64,000 nt of DNA, from assembly GCA_016721085.1 (NCBI GenBank), contig JADKJI010000004.1, positions 208,137-272,136 on the forward strand. The letters run 5' to 3'. The position numbers and the translations under genes were made by a program. This document shows, piece by piece, positions 29,203 through 38,215 of this stretch (position 1 is the stretch's first letter; the number at the start of each line of letters is the position of its first letter). Under the pieces are notes generated by a model, which saw only the letters and a program-made list of their open reading frames with translations, searched no databases and had not been told where the DNA came from. The stretch is from Chitinophagaceae bacterium. GTDB taxonomy: Bacteria; Bacteroidota; Bacteroidia; Chitinophagales; Chitinophagaceae.

Positions 29203-31851
29203 ATGACAGCAGAACACCAACGTCTCGCAGTAAATGCATTAAAACCTATTCCTTTAGCACAATGGGGTCCTTATCTTAGTGAACGCCAATGGGGTACAGT
29301 AAGAGAAGATTATGGTCCCTGGGGTGATGCCTGGAACTATTTCCCCTTCGATCATTCACATTGTCGCGTATATAAATGGGGGGAAGATGGTATTGCAGGA
29401 ATTTCCGATTACTTACAGAACCTTTGTTTTTCAGTAGCACTTTGGAATGGGAAGGATGCTATACTAAAAGAAAGACTGTTCGGCTTAGGAAATAATGAGG
29501 GCAATCATGGAGAAGATGTAAAAGAACTTTATTACTATCTCGATAATATTCCTACGCATGCTTATATGGAGTATCTATATAAGTATCCTCAGCAGGAATT
29601 CCCATATAAGAAATTGAAAGAAGAAAACAGGAAAAGAGGGCATCTCGATCCTGAATACGAAATATTGGATACTGGCGTATTCGATGATAACCGATACTTT
29701 GATGTATTAGTCACTTATGCAAAGCAAAGTGATCAGGACATATTCATAAAGATTTCTATCACTAACCGCTATAGCAAACCTGCTGATATTCACGTATTAC
29801 CTCATCTCTGGTATTATAACCGCTGGTCTAATAAACAGATGCAACAAAAGCCGGCTATCACAAGAGTGAATAAGACAACCGTAAAAGCATCCCATGAAAA
29901 TCTCGGCAATTATTATTTTTATTTTCAACCAGCAACGGATTCATTATTTACCGATAACGAAACCAATACTGAAACAGTAAACGGTATTCCCAATGAAAGC
30001 ATTTATGTAAAAGATGCCATTCATCGTGCGGTAATAAAAAATGAGAATACAGAGCAACTGAGAAAGAGAAATGCAGGAACCAAGTTTGCTGCAATTTATA
30101 AAGCCACTTTAGCGGCAGGGGAAACAAAAACAATCTATTGCCGATTGAGTAATCAGGTAATGGATAATGCTTTTGTAAGAGGCTTCGCAGATATTTTCAC
30201 CATCAGGAAACAAGAAGCAGATGATTACTATGCAGCCATACTTCCAAAGGGAATGAATGATGATATGGCTCGTATTCAACGTCAGGCGCTGGCGGGATTA
30301 CTTTGGAGTAAGCAGTATTATCATTTTGATGTTGAGAGATGGTTGAGTACCAGTGATGGTATCACTCCAGTAAACGAAGGCAAGCAGAAAGGAAGGAATA
30401 GCGATTGGAAACATCTGAAAAATCAGGACATCATTTCCATGCCCGATAAATGGGAGTATCCCTGGTATGCGGCATGGGATCTGGCATTTCAATGTATATC
30501 CATGGCAGTAGCCGATCCAACATTCGCTAAACATCAGTTATTACTGATCATGCGGGAATGGTATATGAAACCCGACGGACAACTACCCGCATATGAATGG
30601 AATTTCAGTGATGTGAACCCACCAGTTCAGGCCTGGGCTGCATTGCAAGTTTATCATATAGAGAAAAAGCAAAACGGGAAAGGGGATATTGTTTTCCTTA
30701 AGAAGATATTCCAGAAACTACTCATAAATTTCACTTGGTGGATTAACCGAAAAGATCTAAAAGGCGATAGCATATTTGAAGGAGGTTTTCTTGGATTGGA
30801 TAACATCGGAGTATTCAATCGTAGTTCCCATTTCAGTAATAAGATGCAGCTGGAACAAGCTGATGGTACTAGCTGGATGGGCACTTATGCATTGGATATG
30901 ATGGATATTGCTATCGAGATTGCCCAGTATGATGAAAGTTTTGAAGATACCGCAACAAAATTCTTCGAGCATTTCGTATTGATAGCAGAAGCGCTTAATG
31001 ATCACTATCTCTGGAATGAGGAAGATAAGTTTTACTACGATGTTCTCTGTGTGCCAGGAGCTGATCCTGTTCCTTTGAAGATTCAGTCAATAGTTGGTCT
31101 TACTCCTTTGTTCGCTGTATCAACCATTGATAAAGCCGCTTTAGATAAATTGGGTGATTTCAAGAAGCGCCTGGCATGGTTTGAGAATTACCGAATTCGA
31201 AATAAGAAATTTTGGCCTAATGAGGAAAGGGGAGATGGAGAACAACTCTTGTTGTCGCTCATTCCAAAAGAGAGATTGGAATTCCTGGTAAAAAAGCTAT
31301 TGGATGAAAATGGGTTCCTTTCACCTGGTGGCATCAGGGCGCTTTCAAAATACCATAAAGAGCATCCGTATTCAGTAACAGTTGATGGACATGAACATTC
31401 GATTCAATATGATCCGGGTGATTCCACATCAGATATGTTTGGTGGGAATAGCAACTGGAGAGGTCCAGTTTGGATGCCTATAAACTTCCTCATCATTCAA
31501 TCCATTCGCAGATACGGTGAATTTTATGGTGATAGCCTTTTGGTTGATTATCCAACTGGTTCTGGTATTAAGATGAATCTTATTCAGGTGGCAAGGGAAT
31601 TGACGAAGAGAGTAATCAGTTTGTTTGAAAAGGATAGCAGTGGACAACGGAAATGCTATGGTGAGTATAATTCGTTTTATCAGCAACCGGGAAATGAGCA
31701 TCTTGTCCCGTTTTTTGAGTACTTCCATGGAGATACTGGAAGAGGGTTGGGGGCTAGTCATCAAACCGGTTGGACAGCCCTTGTTGCTGAGTTGATTAGC
31801 GAGTATGGGGCGGAGCAATCGGAGGAAAGAAGGCCGGCTCAGGCAATTTGA
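29203..31851 (+). CDS. GH63-type glucosidase
   Basis: An 882-residue cytoplasmic enzyme (no signal peptide). It is of the bacterial mannosyl-oligosaccharide glucosidase-like group (GH63/MGH1): an N-terminal beta domain starting EDYGPWGDAWNYFPFDH, then an (alpha/alpha)6 barrel with YPWYAAWDLAFQC, DGTSWMGTYALDMM and, near the end, DSTSDMFGGNSNWRGPVW. These are characteristic for the family, with acidic catalytic residues in the DLAF and GGNSNWRGP regions (family knowledge). The start ATG at 29203 follows a T/A-rich stretch. Probable role is release of glucose from alpha-linked oligosaccharides. It is followed 71 bases later by a DEAD-box helicase gene that is functionally unrelated. Confidence 0.88.
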   Translation: MTAEHQRLAVNALKPIPLAQWGPYLSERQWGTVREDYGPWGDAWNYFPFDHSHCRVYKWGEDGIAGISDYLQNLCFSVALWNGKDAILKERLFGLGNNEGNHGEDVKELYYYLDNIPTHAYMEYLYKYPQQEFPYKKLKEENRKRGHLDPEYEILDTGVFDDNRYFDVLVTYAKQSDQDIFIKISITNRYSKPADIHVLPHLWYYNRWSNKQMQQKPAITRVNKTTVKASHENLGNYYFYFQPATDSLFTDNETNTETVNGIPNESIYVKDAIHRAVIKNENTEQLRKRNAGTKFAAIYKATLAAGETKTIYCRLSNQVMDNAFVRGFADIFTIRKQEADDYYAAILPKGMNDDMARIQRQALAGLLWSKQYYHFDVERWLSTSDGITPVNEGKQKGRNSDWKHLKNQDIISMPDKWEYPWYAAWDLAFQCISMAVADPTFAKHQLLLIMREWYMKPDGQLPAYEWNFSDVNPPVQAWAALQVYHIEKKQNGKGDIVFLKKIFQKLLINFTWWINRKDLKGDSIFEGGFLGLDNIGVFNRSSHFSNKMQLEQADGTSWMGTYALDMMDIAIEIAQYDESFEDTATKFFEHFVLIAEALNDHYLWNEEDKFYYDVLCVPGADPVPLKIQSIVGLTPLFAVSTIDKAALDKLGDFKKRLAWFENYRIRNKKFWPNEERGDGEQLLLSLIPKERLEFLVKKLLDENGFLSPGGIRALSKYHKEHPYSVTVDGHEHSIQYDPGDSTSDMFGGNSNWRGPVWMPINFLIIQSIRRYGEFYGDSLLVDYPTGSGIKMNLIQVARELTKRVISLFEKDSSGQRKCYGEYNSFYQQPGNEHLVPFFEYFHGDTGRGLGASHQTGWTALVAELISEYGAEQSEERRPAQAI

Positions 31852-31922
31852 TTATCTTTAACCTTTATTAAAAAGTGAGAAGGTCCTGTTGCAGGGCCGA
31901 TCCTGCATAAATACTTATATCC

Positions 31923-33131
31923 TTGCGTTTTACAGAGTTTGGACTTCACCCCGATTTACTGGAAGGAATTGATGCCTCCGGTTACGAAAATGCCACCCCG
32001 GTTCAGGAACAGGTAATACCTCCAATTTTGGAAGGAAGAGATATTATTGCTTCCGCTCAAACCGGTACTGGTAAAACAGCTGCCTTTTTACTCCCCATGA
32101 TCCACAAAATGCTGGAACATAAAAGTGAAGGGCTCACCCGCGCTATAATCATCGTTCCTACTAGAGAGTTGGCTATTCAGATATCACAACACCTGGAGGG
32201 ACTTTCCTATTTTACTAATATCAGTTCCATTGCCATCTATGGTGGTAACGACGGACAGAATTTTGTTACAGAAAAGAAGGCTTTACAATCAGGTGCTGAT
32301 ATCATAGTGTGTACTCCAGGTCGTATGATTGCCCATATCAATATGAACTATGTGAATATGAGTGGTCTTCAGTTTCTTGTTCTCGATGAAGCCGACCGCA
32401 TGCTTGATATGGGTTTTCAGGACGATATCAATCGTATTACACAGGCAATGCCGGCTAACAGGCAATCGTTGTTGTTTTCAGCAACCATGCCACAAAAAAT
32501 CAGGCAGCTAGCCCGTAATATACTTACGAATCCTGTTGAAGTAAATATTGCTATCTCTAAGCCTCCTGAGAAAATTGTTCAGAGAGCTTATGTGGTATAT
32601 GAAACACAGAAGATTCCATTGGTAAAAAGCATTCTTCAAACCACTCCTTTTAAAAGCGCCCTTATATTCTGCGGAAGAAAGAATGAAGTGAAGCAGTTGA
32701 CCCGAACATTAAAGATGGCTAAGTTCGACGCTTCTGAAATGCATAGTGATCTGGAACAAGCGCATCGTGAAGAAGTGATTAATGGCTTTACAAGCGGTCG
32801 TATCCCTATTCTTGTAGCTACGGATATCCTTAGCCGTGGTATTGATATCGATACTATTGATCTGGTGATAAACTATGATGTACCACACGACGGAGAGGAT
32901 TATGTACACCGTATTGGTCGTACTGCCCGTGCAGAAGCCGATGGAATGGCCGTAACCATCATTTCTGAGAAAGAGCAGAATAAGTTTGCTGCTATTGAGG
33001 AATTGATAGGCAAGGAAGTGGAAAAGACCCCGGTTCCGGAAGAATTAGGTGCAGTACCTCCTTATCAACCTCGTGCACGAAGGTCTGGTGGTGGCCGTAA
33101 GTTCCATCACGGCGGTAATAAACGACATTGA
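31923..33131 (+). CDS. DEAD-box RNA helicase (TTG start)
   Basis: A 402-residue ATP-dependent RNA helicase. All motifs are present: Q-motif (ENATPVQEQ), Walker A AQTGTGKT, PTRELA, DEADRMLD, SATMPQ, then the C-terminal RecA domain with ATDILSRGIDI and HRIGRTAR, and a basic Gly/Arg tail (RRSGGGRKFHHGG). Homologues begin M[KR]FTEFGL; here that position is TTG CGT TTT ACA, so TTG at 31923 is taken as the start, since no in-frame ATG is near. Upstream TATATCCTTG overlaps it and resembles a -7 element, which could mean a leaderless message. It probably unwinds structured RNA in ribosome assembly or cold adaptation. Confidence 0.92.
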   Translation: MRFTEFGLHPDLLEGIDASGYENATPVQEQVIPPILEGRDIIASAQTGTGKTAAFLLPMIHKMLEHKSEGLTRAIIIVPTRELAIQISQHLEGLSYFTNISSIAIYGGNDGQNFVTEKKALQSGADIIVCTPGRMIAHINMNYVNMSGLQFLVLDEADRMLDMGFQDDINRITQAMPANRQSLLFSATMPQKIRQLARNILTNPVEVNIAISKPPEKIVQRAYVVYETQKIPLVKSILQTTPFKSALIFCGRKNEVKQLTRTLKMAKFDASEMHSDLEQAHREEVINGFTSGRIPILVATDILSRGIDIDTIDLVINYDVPHDGEDYVHRIGRTARAEADGMAVTIISEKEQNKFAAIEELIGKEVEKTPVPEELGAVPPYQPRARRSGGGRKFHHGGNKRH

Positions 33132-33158
33132 TTCTACCTATTCATCTAATTATATAGT

Positions 33159-33965
33159 ATGGGAAAGGGATTCCTGTTATTGTTATGTCTCGTAACATTG
33201 ATTCTTGCCTGTAATCGTAATGCCTATCGCGTCACCAATAAGACGTATAAGAAACAGGTTAAGCAATATGCGAAAGTGCTTAGACAATATCCGCTCCAGG
33301 ATTCAGTAAGTAATGCTCCCTTCTTTGCAGGCACAACCAATTTTTCTATTCGTCGCCCCAATTTTGTTGTTATTCATCATACAGCCCAAAACACATGTGA
33401 CCAGACTTTAAAGACGTTCACTATTCCGCGCACCGCAGTAAGTGCGCATTATGTAGTGTGCAGGGATGGAACTGTATTTCATATGCTGAATGATTATTTC
33501 AGAGCACAACATGCAGGTGTAAGTAAGTGGGGGAATAATACAGATCTTAATAGCAGCAGTATAGGAATTGAAGTTGATAATAACGGAAGCGAACCCTTTT
33601 CAGAACCTCAGATGAACAGTTTGCTTCAGTTACTGGATCGGTTGAAAAGGGCTTACTCCATTCCGCAAGCTAATTTTGTTGGACATGCCGATGTAGCTCC
33701 GGGTCGCAAAGTAGATCCCAGTCGTTTCTTCTCCTGGAAACAATTATCTGATAGTGGTTATGGTTATTGGTATGATACCACAAACATTACCGTTCCTGAA
33801 CATTTCAATGCGGTACAGGGCTTGCGAATCATCGGATATAATATAAAAGATAGCAACATAGCTATACAATCTTATAAGATACATTTTACGCCGCAGGATT
33901 CTACACGTATTTTGGGGGAGGGGGATAGGAAGATTATTTATGATTTGAGTAGGAAATACCAATAG
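33159..33965 (+). CDS. N-acetylmuramoyl-L-alanine amidase (amidase 2), lipoprotein
   Basis: A 268-residue zinc amidase that cuts the lactyl-peptide bond of peptidoglycan. The N-terminus has LILACN (lipidation Cys near residue 18). Zinc ligands are readable: VVIHHTAQN (first His), the catalytic GIEVDNNG segment, and FVGHADVAPGRKVDPS (second His and the third ligand position Asp). Length and motifs match the AmpD/AmiD-type amidase 2 family. A C-terminal part (about 215-268) beyond the domain has peptidoglycan-binding-like helical character. The gene begins 27 bases after the helicase stop. Confidence 0.9.
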   Translation: MGKGFLLLLCLVTLILACNRNAYRVTNKTYKKQVKQYAKVLRQYPLQDSVSNAPFFAGTTNFSIRRPNFVVIHHTAQNTCDQTLKTFTIPRTAVSAHYVVCRDGTVFHMLNDYFRAQHAGVSKWGNNTDLNSSSIGIEVDNNGSEPFSEPQMNSLLQLLDRLKRAYSIPQANFVGHADVAPGRKVDPSRFFSWKQLSDSGYGYWYDTTNITVPEHFNAVQGLRIIGYNIKDSNIAIQSYKIHFTPQDSTRILGEGDRKIIYDLSRKYQ

Positions 33966-34079
33966 CATTGAAATTTGAATATGAAGATTGGAAATGAACA
34001 GCCAATACACCCGAGTTAGTTGTTTGTCTTCACGCCCTTAACTTTGTTCAATGGTCCAAAGGGTTGACTAATGTTGCTT

Positions 34080-34221
34080 TTTTTTTTTCACCGCAGAGAC
34101 AAGAGAACAAGAGGCCGCGCAGAGTAAAAGTTTAATACCCAGGGAAAAAAGTTAGGTCTCCGCTTTTTGAACCCTTAAACTATTAAACCTTTAAACCCTT
34201 GAACATTTCAATGCACTTAGC
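34080..34221. repeat. Degenerate repeat copy in gap before radical SAM gene
   Basis: A T10 run at about 34081 is followed by CACCGCAGAGACAAGAG, a decayed left arm of the dispersed palindrome; there is no matching right arm. After it come TTGAACCC/AAACCTTTAAACCC words of the TTCAA/AAACC type seen in other gaps. Confidence 0.55.
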
Positions 34222-35271
34222 CTAAAAGAGCTTCCCCTGCTCCCCCGGCCTTTTAAACTCTTCCGTATTAAACTCCCAATCATCTGAAGTATATCCGTAA
34301 AGCAGCTTGAATTTTTTATACTGTTGCGATATCATTTCTGCAATATTTCCTTCTCCGCGCATGCGGGTGCCGAAACGGCTGTCGTTTACTTGTCCGCCGT
34401 GACTGTCTTCGATATGATGCCACACTTTGTCTGCCCTGTCGGGGAAAGTCTTGTATAACCAATCATGAAACAACAATTTAACAGCACCATTTAATCGGAT
34501 GAAAGTATAGGCGCTGAAACTGGCACCATTCTCTTTTGCTGATTTCAGTATGCGTTGGGTTTCATGATCATTCAATCCGGGAATTATCGGTCCCAGCATA
34601 ACGCCCATCCGAACACCTTCATCACTCAATTCCTTAATAAGTCGCAAGCGTTGTTTAGCAGTTGTTGTTCTTGGTTCCATCACTCTCCTGAGTTTTTCAT
34701 CGAGTGAGGTTATGGTTACAAGAATGGATACCAGGTTTTTTTTCGCCATCACTTTCAACAGATCTTTATCGCGAAGCATGCCACCGTTTTTTGAAATCAG
34801 TGCTACAGGTTGATTGAATTCGTTACATACTTCAAGAAGTCTGCGGGTTAGTCGATACTTCTGTTCAGCGGGTTGATAGCAATCGGTATTGCCACTTATA
34901 GATATAGGAACCACCTCCCATTTAGGATGCATCAGGAATTTTCTAAGAAGTTGTGGAGCATTTTTCTTTACAATGATCTTCTGTTCAAAATCCAATCCGG
35001 CACTATAGCCCCAGTATTCATGTGCATTGCGGGCATAGCAATAGATGCAACCATGTTCACAACCGGCATAGGGGTTCATACTGTAGAGCATTCCAACATC
35101 AGGACTATCCACTTTATTTACAATGCTCTTGGCTTCCTGTTCTATGTATTGAGTTGGTATATCGGTGATGGTCCAATCATCGATTCCTTCCACGTGTTCG
35201 CGGGTGATTTCGTCTTTGAGGAAACGGTTTTTGGTGTTGAACTGGGCGCCACGGCCCGGTAAGTTTTGCAA
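34222..35271 (-). CDS. PA0069-family radical SAM protein
   Basis: A 349-residue radical SAM enzyme. The cluster-binding motif is CEHGCIYC (Cys71, Cys75, Cys78; CxxxCxxC), preceded by GMLYSMNPYAG. The C-terminal part has NDHE and FRTRM/RGEG segments usual for PA0069/Rv2578c homologues. These proteins resemble spore photoproduct lyase in fold, but the reaction is not known. Neighbours are not informative apart from the nearby DNA-damage genes. The start codon at 35271 is the first Met of the frame (MQNLPGRGAQF). Confidence 0.88.
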   Translation of the reverse strand: MQNLPGRGAQFNTKNRFLKDEITREHVEGIDDWTITDIPTQYIEQEAKSIVNKVDSPDVGMLYSMNPYAGCEHGCIYCYARNAHEYWGYSAGLDFEQKIIVKKNAPQLLRKFLMHPKWEVVPISISGNTDCYQPAEQKYRLTRRLLEVCNEFNQPVALISKNGGMLRDKDLLKVMAKKNLVSILVTITSLDEKLRRVMEPRTTTAKQRLRLIKELSDEGVRMGVMLGPIIPGLNDHETQRILKSAKENGASFSAYTFIRLNGAVKLLFHDWLYKTFPDRADKVWHHIEDSHGGQVNDSRFGTRMRGEGNIAEMISQQYKKFKLLYGYTSDDWEFNTEEFKRPGEQGKLF

Positions 35272-35375
35272 GGGGAAATTGTTTTAGTAGTTCAATATGT
35301 TCAAAAGGTCAAAAAGGTTCAAGAGGTTCAAGAAGTTCCAGAGGTTCCAGAGGGTCGAAGTGCAGCACCCACGCT

Positions 35376-35505
35376 AAGGTGCGTGTCTTCACGCACCTTA
35401 AATTTAGGGTTGACTATTTCTTATAGAATTTCATGTGAAAATTTTTTACCGCAGAGACGCGGAGACGCAGGGGGACATTCCTCTGCGTCTCCGCGTCTCT
35501 GCGGT
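35376..35505. repeat. Hairpin and dispersed palindrome copy C
   Basis: AAGGTGCGTG (35376-35385) and CACGCACCTT (35390-35399) pair perfectly over 10 bp with loop TCTT. Then copy C of the dispersed palindrome: left arm 35448-35473, right arm 35480-35505, 26 bp with one mismatch (CAGGGG versus CAGAGG). Before them, tandem GGTTCAAGA-like words (35300-35345). Confidence 0.88.
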
Positions 35506-35528
35506 TATTGAATTCCAATACCAACAGT

Positions 35529-36143
35529 TCAACCAAATAAAGCTCCCTGCCTCGTAAGTACCGGCAAATTCATAAACTCAAAACGCTGCGCTATCTGCCA
35601 TGATTTAGAGCCCTGTGGACGTTTCAATAATAACATAGCTTCAGCAACGAAACGACCGGTGAAAGATTTACGGCTATATTCCAACCAACCCTTTTCGTAT
35701 TGCCAGGGTTTAAGTTTGTTCGCTACCGTTAGATGCGGTTCCAGCATGAAATGCGGCTTATTCGATTCATTCAACTTCATGAGGCGCTGTGCTTCGGTGC
35801 GAAGCGATTTCACCAATTGCTGCACTGGCAAGCGGGATACCACATTGATATGAATACTGTGAGAAGGGAAACTCCCAAAATCTTTCAACTCCACCTTGAA
35901 AGGATGCTGTGCCATCGCCACCAGTTTCAGCTTGTTCAAAATGCGCTCTTCCATCATCTCATATTGGGTGAAAGTGGCCAACCCGATATAGGGCTTGGCA
36001 CCAGGTACCGAAGTCATTTTATAACTGTCGGCAAACTCTTTTCGAACCTGTTGGATCTTATGCCGCAACTCTTCGTGTGGCAATAATACGAGCAGGTACT
36101 CGTACACCCGGTAACCGGGCATGTTGATTCCAGTAAGTGTCAT
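35529..36143 (-). CDS. 2'-5' RNA ligase/2H phosphoesterase-like protein
   Basis: A 204-residue protein of the 2H phosphoesterase superfamily. The C-terminal tetrapeptide HLTV (in EPHLTVAN) is the typical HxTx; the N-terminal position is HIN in HSIHINVV, a weak version of HxT/S. Members act on 2'-5' or cyclic phosphodiesters. Start alternatives are ATG 36143 and ATG 36122 (MPGYRVYEY), the second closer to usual family starts. The gene is divergent from umuD and shares its upstream region (36144-36312). Confidence 0.72.
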   Translation of the reverse strand: MTLTGINMPGYRVYEYLLVLLPHEELRHKIQQVRKEFADSYKMTSVPGAKPYIGLATFTQYEMMEERILNKLKLVAMAQHPFKVELKDFGSFPSHSIHINVVSRLPVQQLVKSLRTEAQRLMKLNESNKPHFMLEPHLTVANKLKPWQYEKGWLEYSRKSFTGRFVAEAMLLLKRPQGSKSWQIAQRFEFMNLPVLTRQGALFG

Positions 36144-36276
36144 AACCCATCCATTTTAAAGTGTACAACAATTATGTAGCAGTTACAAACCAGTCTGTTT
36201 TTACCCTAAGAGGCCCTAACCAAAGCCTCCAAAAAAAGAATAAAAAAACAGGTCTGCAAATTTTGTTAGCATAAAT

Positions 36277-36295
36277 ATACTAAATAATTTAGTAT
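36277..36295. promoter_or_regulatory. 19-bp perfect palindrome upstream of umuD
   Basis: ATACTAAAT-A-ATTTAGTAT is a perfect dyad centred at 36286, 17 bases before the umuD start. In a promoter for a damage-inducible gene such a dyad is a likely binding site for a LexA-like or XRE/HdiR-type repressor. The sequence is not the Proteobacterial or Gram-positive LexA box, so the repressor remains open. Confidence 0.6.
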
Positions 36296-36312
36296 TTCAA
36301 AATTAATTTTAT

Positions 36313-36657
36313 ATGGATGGGGAAACTTTCTTCGGAGCTGCATACCGGGGCTCTAAAAACTTCACGCAGCATAATGTTGCTACTGCCAATGCCACAGGCT
36401 TTGGGGCGGCGGCCGACGATTATGCCGAACGCGGTATTGACCTGAACGAACAATTGATCCGAAACAAACCAGCCACTTTTTTTTTCCGCATGAAAGGAGA
36501 TGCGATGAAAGATGAGAGACGCAGAGGGAATACAAGACCATGATGTGAAAGGATAATTGGGATGCACAGGATTGGATTTTTTCGCTGCTAGTACAAGAAT
36601 GTCTACATGGCGAATACGAGAATTAAAAAATTGCCTTATGAAAACAATTTCGAATAA
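36313..36657 (+). pseudogene. umuD: umuD-like S24 peptidase, disrupted
   Basis: The N-terminal part reads well: GFGAAADDYAERGIDLNEQL and PATFFFRMKGDAMKDE, as in Bacteroidota UmuD. Two key positions differ: the nucleophile Ser of GDSM is Ala64 (GDAM) and the A-G cleavage site is T-G (ATGF). After MKDE, a 13-base stretch GAGACGCAGAGGG (36516-36528), identical to part of the dispersed palindrome, is followed by GIQDHDV in another frame, then stops. Later pieces (LHGEY, IKKLPYENN) of the C-terminal domain are seen in other frames before 36657. Several indels make this decay or insertion more likely than a single base-call error. Confidence 0.75.
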
Positions 36658-36680
36658 AAGTAAGGAGATCGACCTAGGTC

Positions 36681-36698
36681 CCTCCGCCGCGGCGGAGG
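36681..36698. repeat. 18-bp perfect GC palindrome at the umuC start
   Basis: CCTCCGCCGCGGCGGAGG is its own reverse complement. It sits directly before the first recognisable umuC codons and occupies the place of the expected start codon context. It may be a small inserted element. Confidence 0.8.
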
Positions 36699-36702
36699 AC
36701 AG

Positions 36703-37986
36703 GGGTTTCTCGCTATCGTCGACTGCAACTCCTTCTACTGCACCTGCGAACGACTCTTCCGGCCAGACCTATTGAATAGTCCGGTGGTGGTGCTGAGTAA
36801 TAATGACGGATGCATTATTTCCAGAACCGATGAAGCAAAAAAATTAGGAGTGGGAATGGCAGCACCCTATTATCAGAATAAAGATATTATTGAGAAGAAT
36901 AAGGTGGCAGTATTCTCTTCTAATTATCATCTGTATGGCGATCTGAGTGCAAGAGTGATGGATACCCTTCGATTTGTATCAGGAGATAATAGCGTGGAGG
37001 TATATTCGGTAGATGAAGCCTTTGTTGATCTAAAGAGTGTGGCTAAGGAAGACCTTCCTTCATTTGGAGTGACACTGAAAGATACCGTTGAATTGTGGAC
37101 AGGCATAAAAGTATCTGTAGGAATTGCGCCTACAAAAGTATTATCTAAAGTCGCTAATCGCTTATCTAAAAAAGATAAGGCGGGAAGTAAAGGAGTGTTG
37201 GTGTTAGATACAGAAGAGAAAATTAAGGAAGCTCTTGAAAATACAAAAGTGGATGACCTTTGGGGCGTAGGAAGACAGTATGCTTTGAAAGTTCGCAACC
37301 TCGGCATAGAAAATGGTTGGCAGTTACGAAATATGCCAGTGGAATGGGCAAGGAAAAATCTGGGTGGCGTAGTAGGTACCCGATTAATAAAAGAATTGAA
37401 TGGAGAATCGTGTATTCCTATGAAAGATCCTCTTGAAACAAAAAAGATGATTGCCACTACACGTATGTTTGGAAGTCCGGTTTTCGAATTAAAAGATATT
37501 AAGGAAGCCGTGGCAACTTATGTATCGCGCGCTGCTGAAAAATTACGCCGGCAATGCTGCGCAGCCAGTGCTATCGATGTTTTTGTTGTCACCAACGGAC
37601 ATAAAGAAGAAAAATATGTTTATAGTCCCCAGAGCCGCCATAGAAGTATGACCATCCCCATAGCTACATCCAATACCCATGAATTGATTCAGTATGCCAT
37701 GCCCTTGGTAGATCATTTATATGAAAAGGGAGTGAAATATCTTAAGGCAGGAGTTACCCTGAGTGGATTAGTGCCCGATGCTTCCATCCAAGCGAACCTT
37801 TTTGCCACCGAAAACAGAAATGAACAACGACACCTTATGGAAACAATCGACAATATCAATTTCAGTCAGCGCGATGATATGATAAAATATGCAGCCACAG
37901 GACTAAAACGAAATTGGAAAATGCGGCAGGAGATGCGGAGTAAGAGGTATACGACGAGGTGGGAGGAGCTGTACGAGATTAAGTAG
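36703..37986 (+). CDS. umuC: Y-family DNA polymerase V subunit UmuC
   Basis: A translesion polymerase subunit of about 427 residues. The frame begins with FLAIVDCNSFYCTCERLF (36706 on), the UmuC N-terminus with catalytic Asp, continues with VVLSNNDGC, YSVDEAF (catalytic Asp-Glu) and the helix-hairpin-helix DLWGVGRQYA. The expected initiator Met position is GGG (36703); no ATG is close, so either the start has been lost or misread. The first in-frame alternative is TTG 36772, which would delete the first catalytic Asp. With umuD disrupted next to it, the locus may be inactive. Confidence 0.85.
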   Translation, partial: GFLAIVDCNSFYCTCERLFRPDLLNSPVVVLSNNDGCIISRTDEAKKLGVGMAAPYYQNKDIIEKNKVAVFSSNYHLYGDLSARVMDTLRFVSGDNSVEVYSVDEAFVDLKSVAKEDLPSFGVTLKDTVELWTGIKVSVGIAPTKVLSKVANRLSKKDKAGSKGVLVLDTEEKIKEALENTKVDDLWGVGRQYALKVRNLGIENGWQLRNMPVEWARKNLGGVVGTRLIKELNGESCIPMKDPLETKKMIATTRMFGSPVFELKDIKEAVATYVSRAAEKLRRQCCAASAIDVFVVTNGHKEEKYVYSPQSRHRSMTIPIATSNTHELIQYAMPLVDHLYEKGVKYLKAGVTLSGLVPDASIQANLFATENRNEQRHLMETIDNINFSQRDDMIKYAATGLKRNWKMRQEMRSKRYTTRWEELYEIK

Positions 37987-38007
37987 TGTAACATTCTTTA
38001 GGAATAG

Positions 38008-38215
38008 TTTAAAGTTTTAAGTTTAATGTTTAAAGTTGGTTTAGTAAGCTGCCGGGGAATTGAGCTTCGTGGGAGAAATTATTAATATTTACTTTATATA
38101 ATCAAATATTCATTCATCATAATTGTAGATTTCATTTAATACACTATTCGAAGACTATAATTCCGGTAGCCTACTAAACCAACTTTAAAACTTAAACTTA
38201 AAACTTTAAACTTTT
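38008..38215. repeat. Long inverted repeat flanking a 115-base spacer
   Basis: Left arm about 38008-38052 (GTTTAAAGTTTTAAGTTTAA... GGTTTAGTAAGC) and right arm about 38169-38215 (GCCTACTAAACCAACTTT...) are imperfect complements over about 45 bases. The structure fills the umuC to hypothetical gap and has the look of a MITE-like element; no target duplication could be established by eye. Confidence 0.75.

Noticed and set aside
35376..35399. 10-bp hairpin as intrinsic terminator of the 2H phosphoesterase gene
   Set aside because: No T-tract follows in the minus direction.
36772..36774. TTG 36772 as the true umuC start
   Set aside because: It would remove the conserved N-terminal block with the first catalytic Asp, which is plainly encoded in the same frame upstream.
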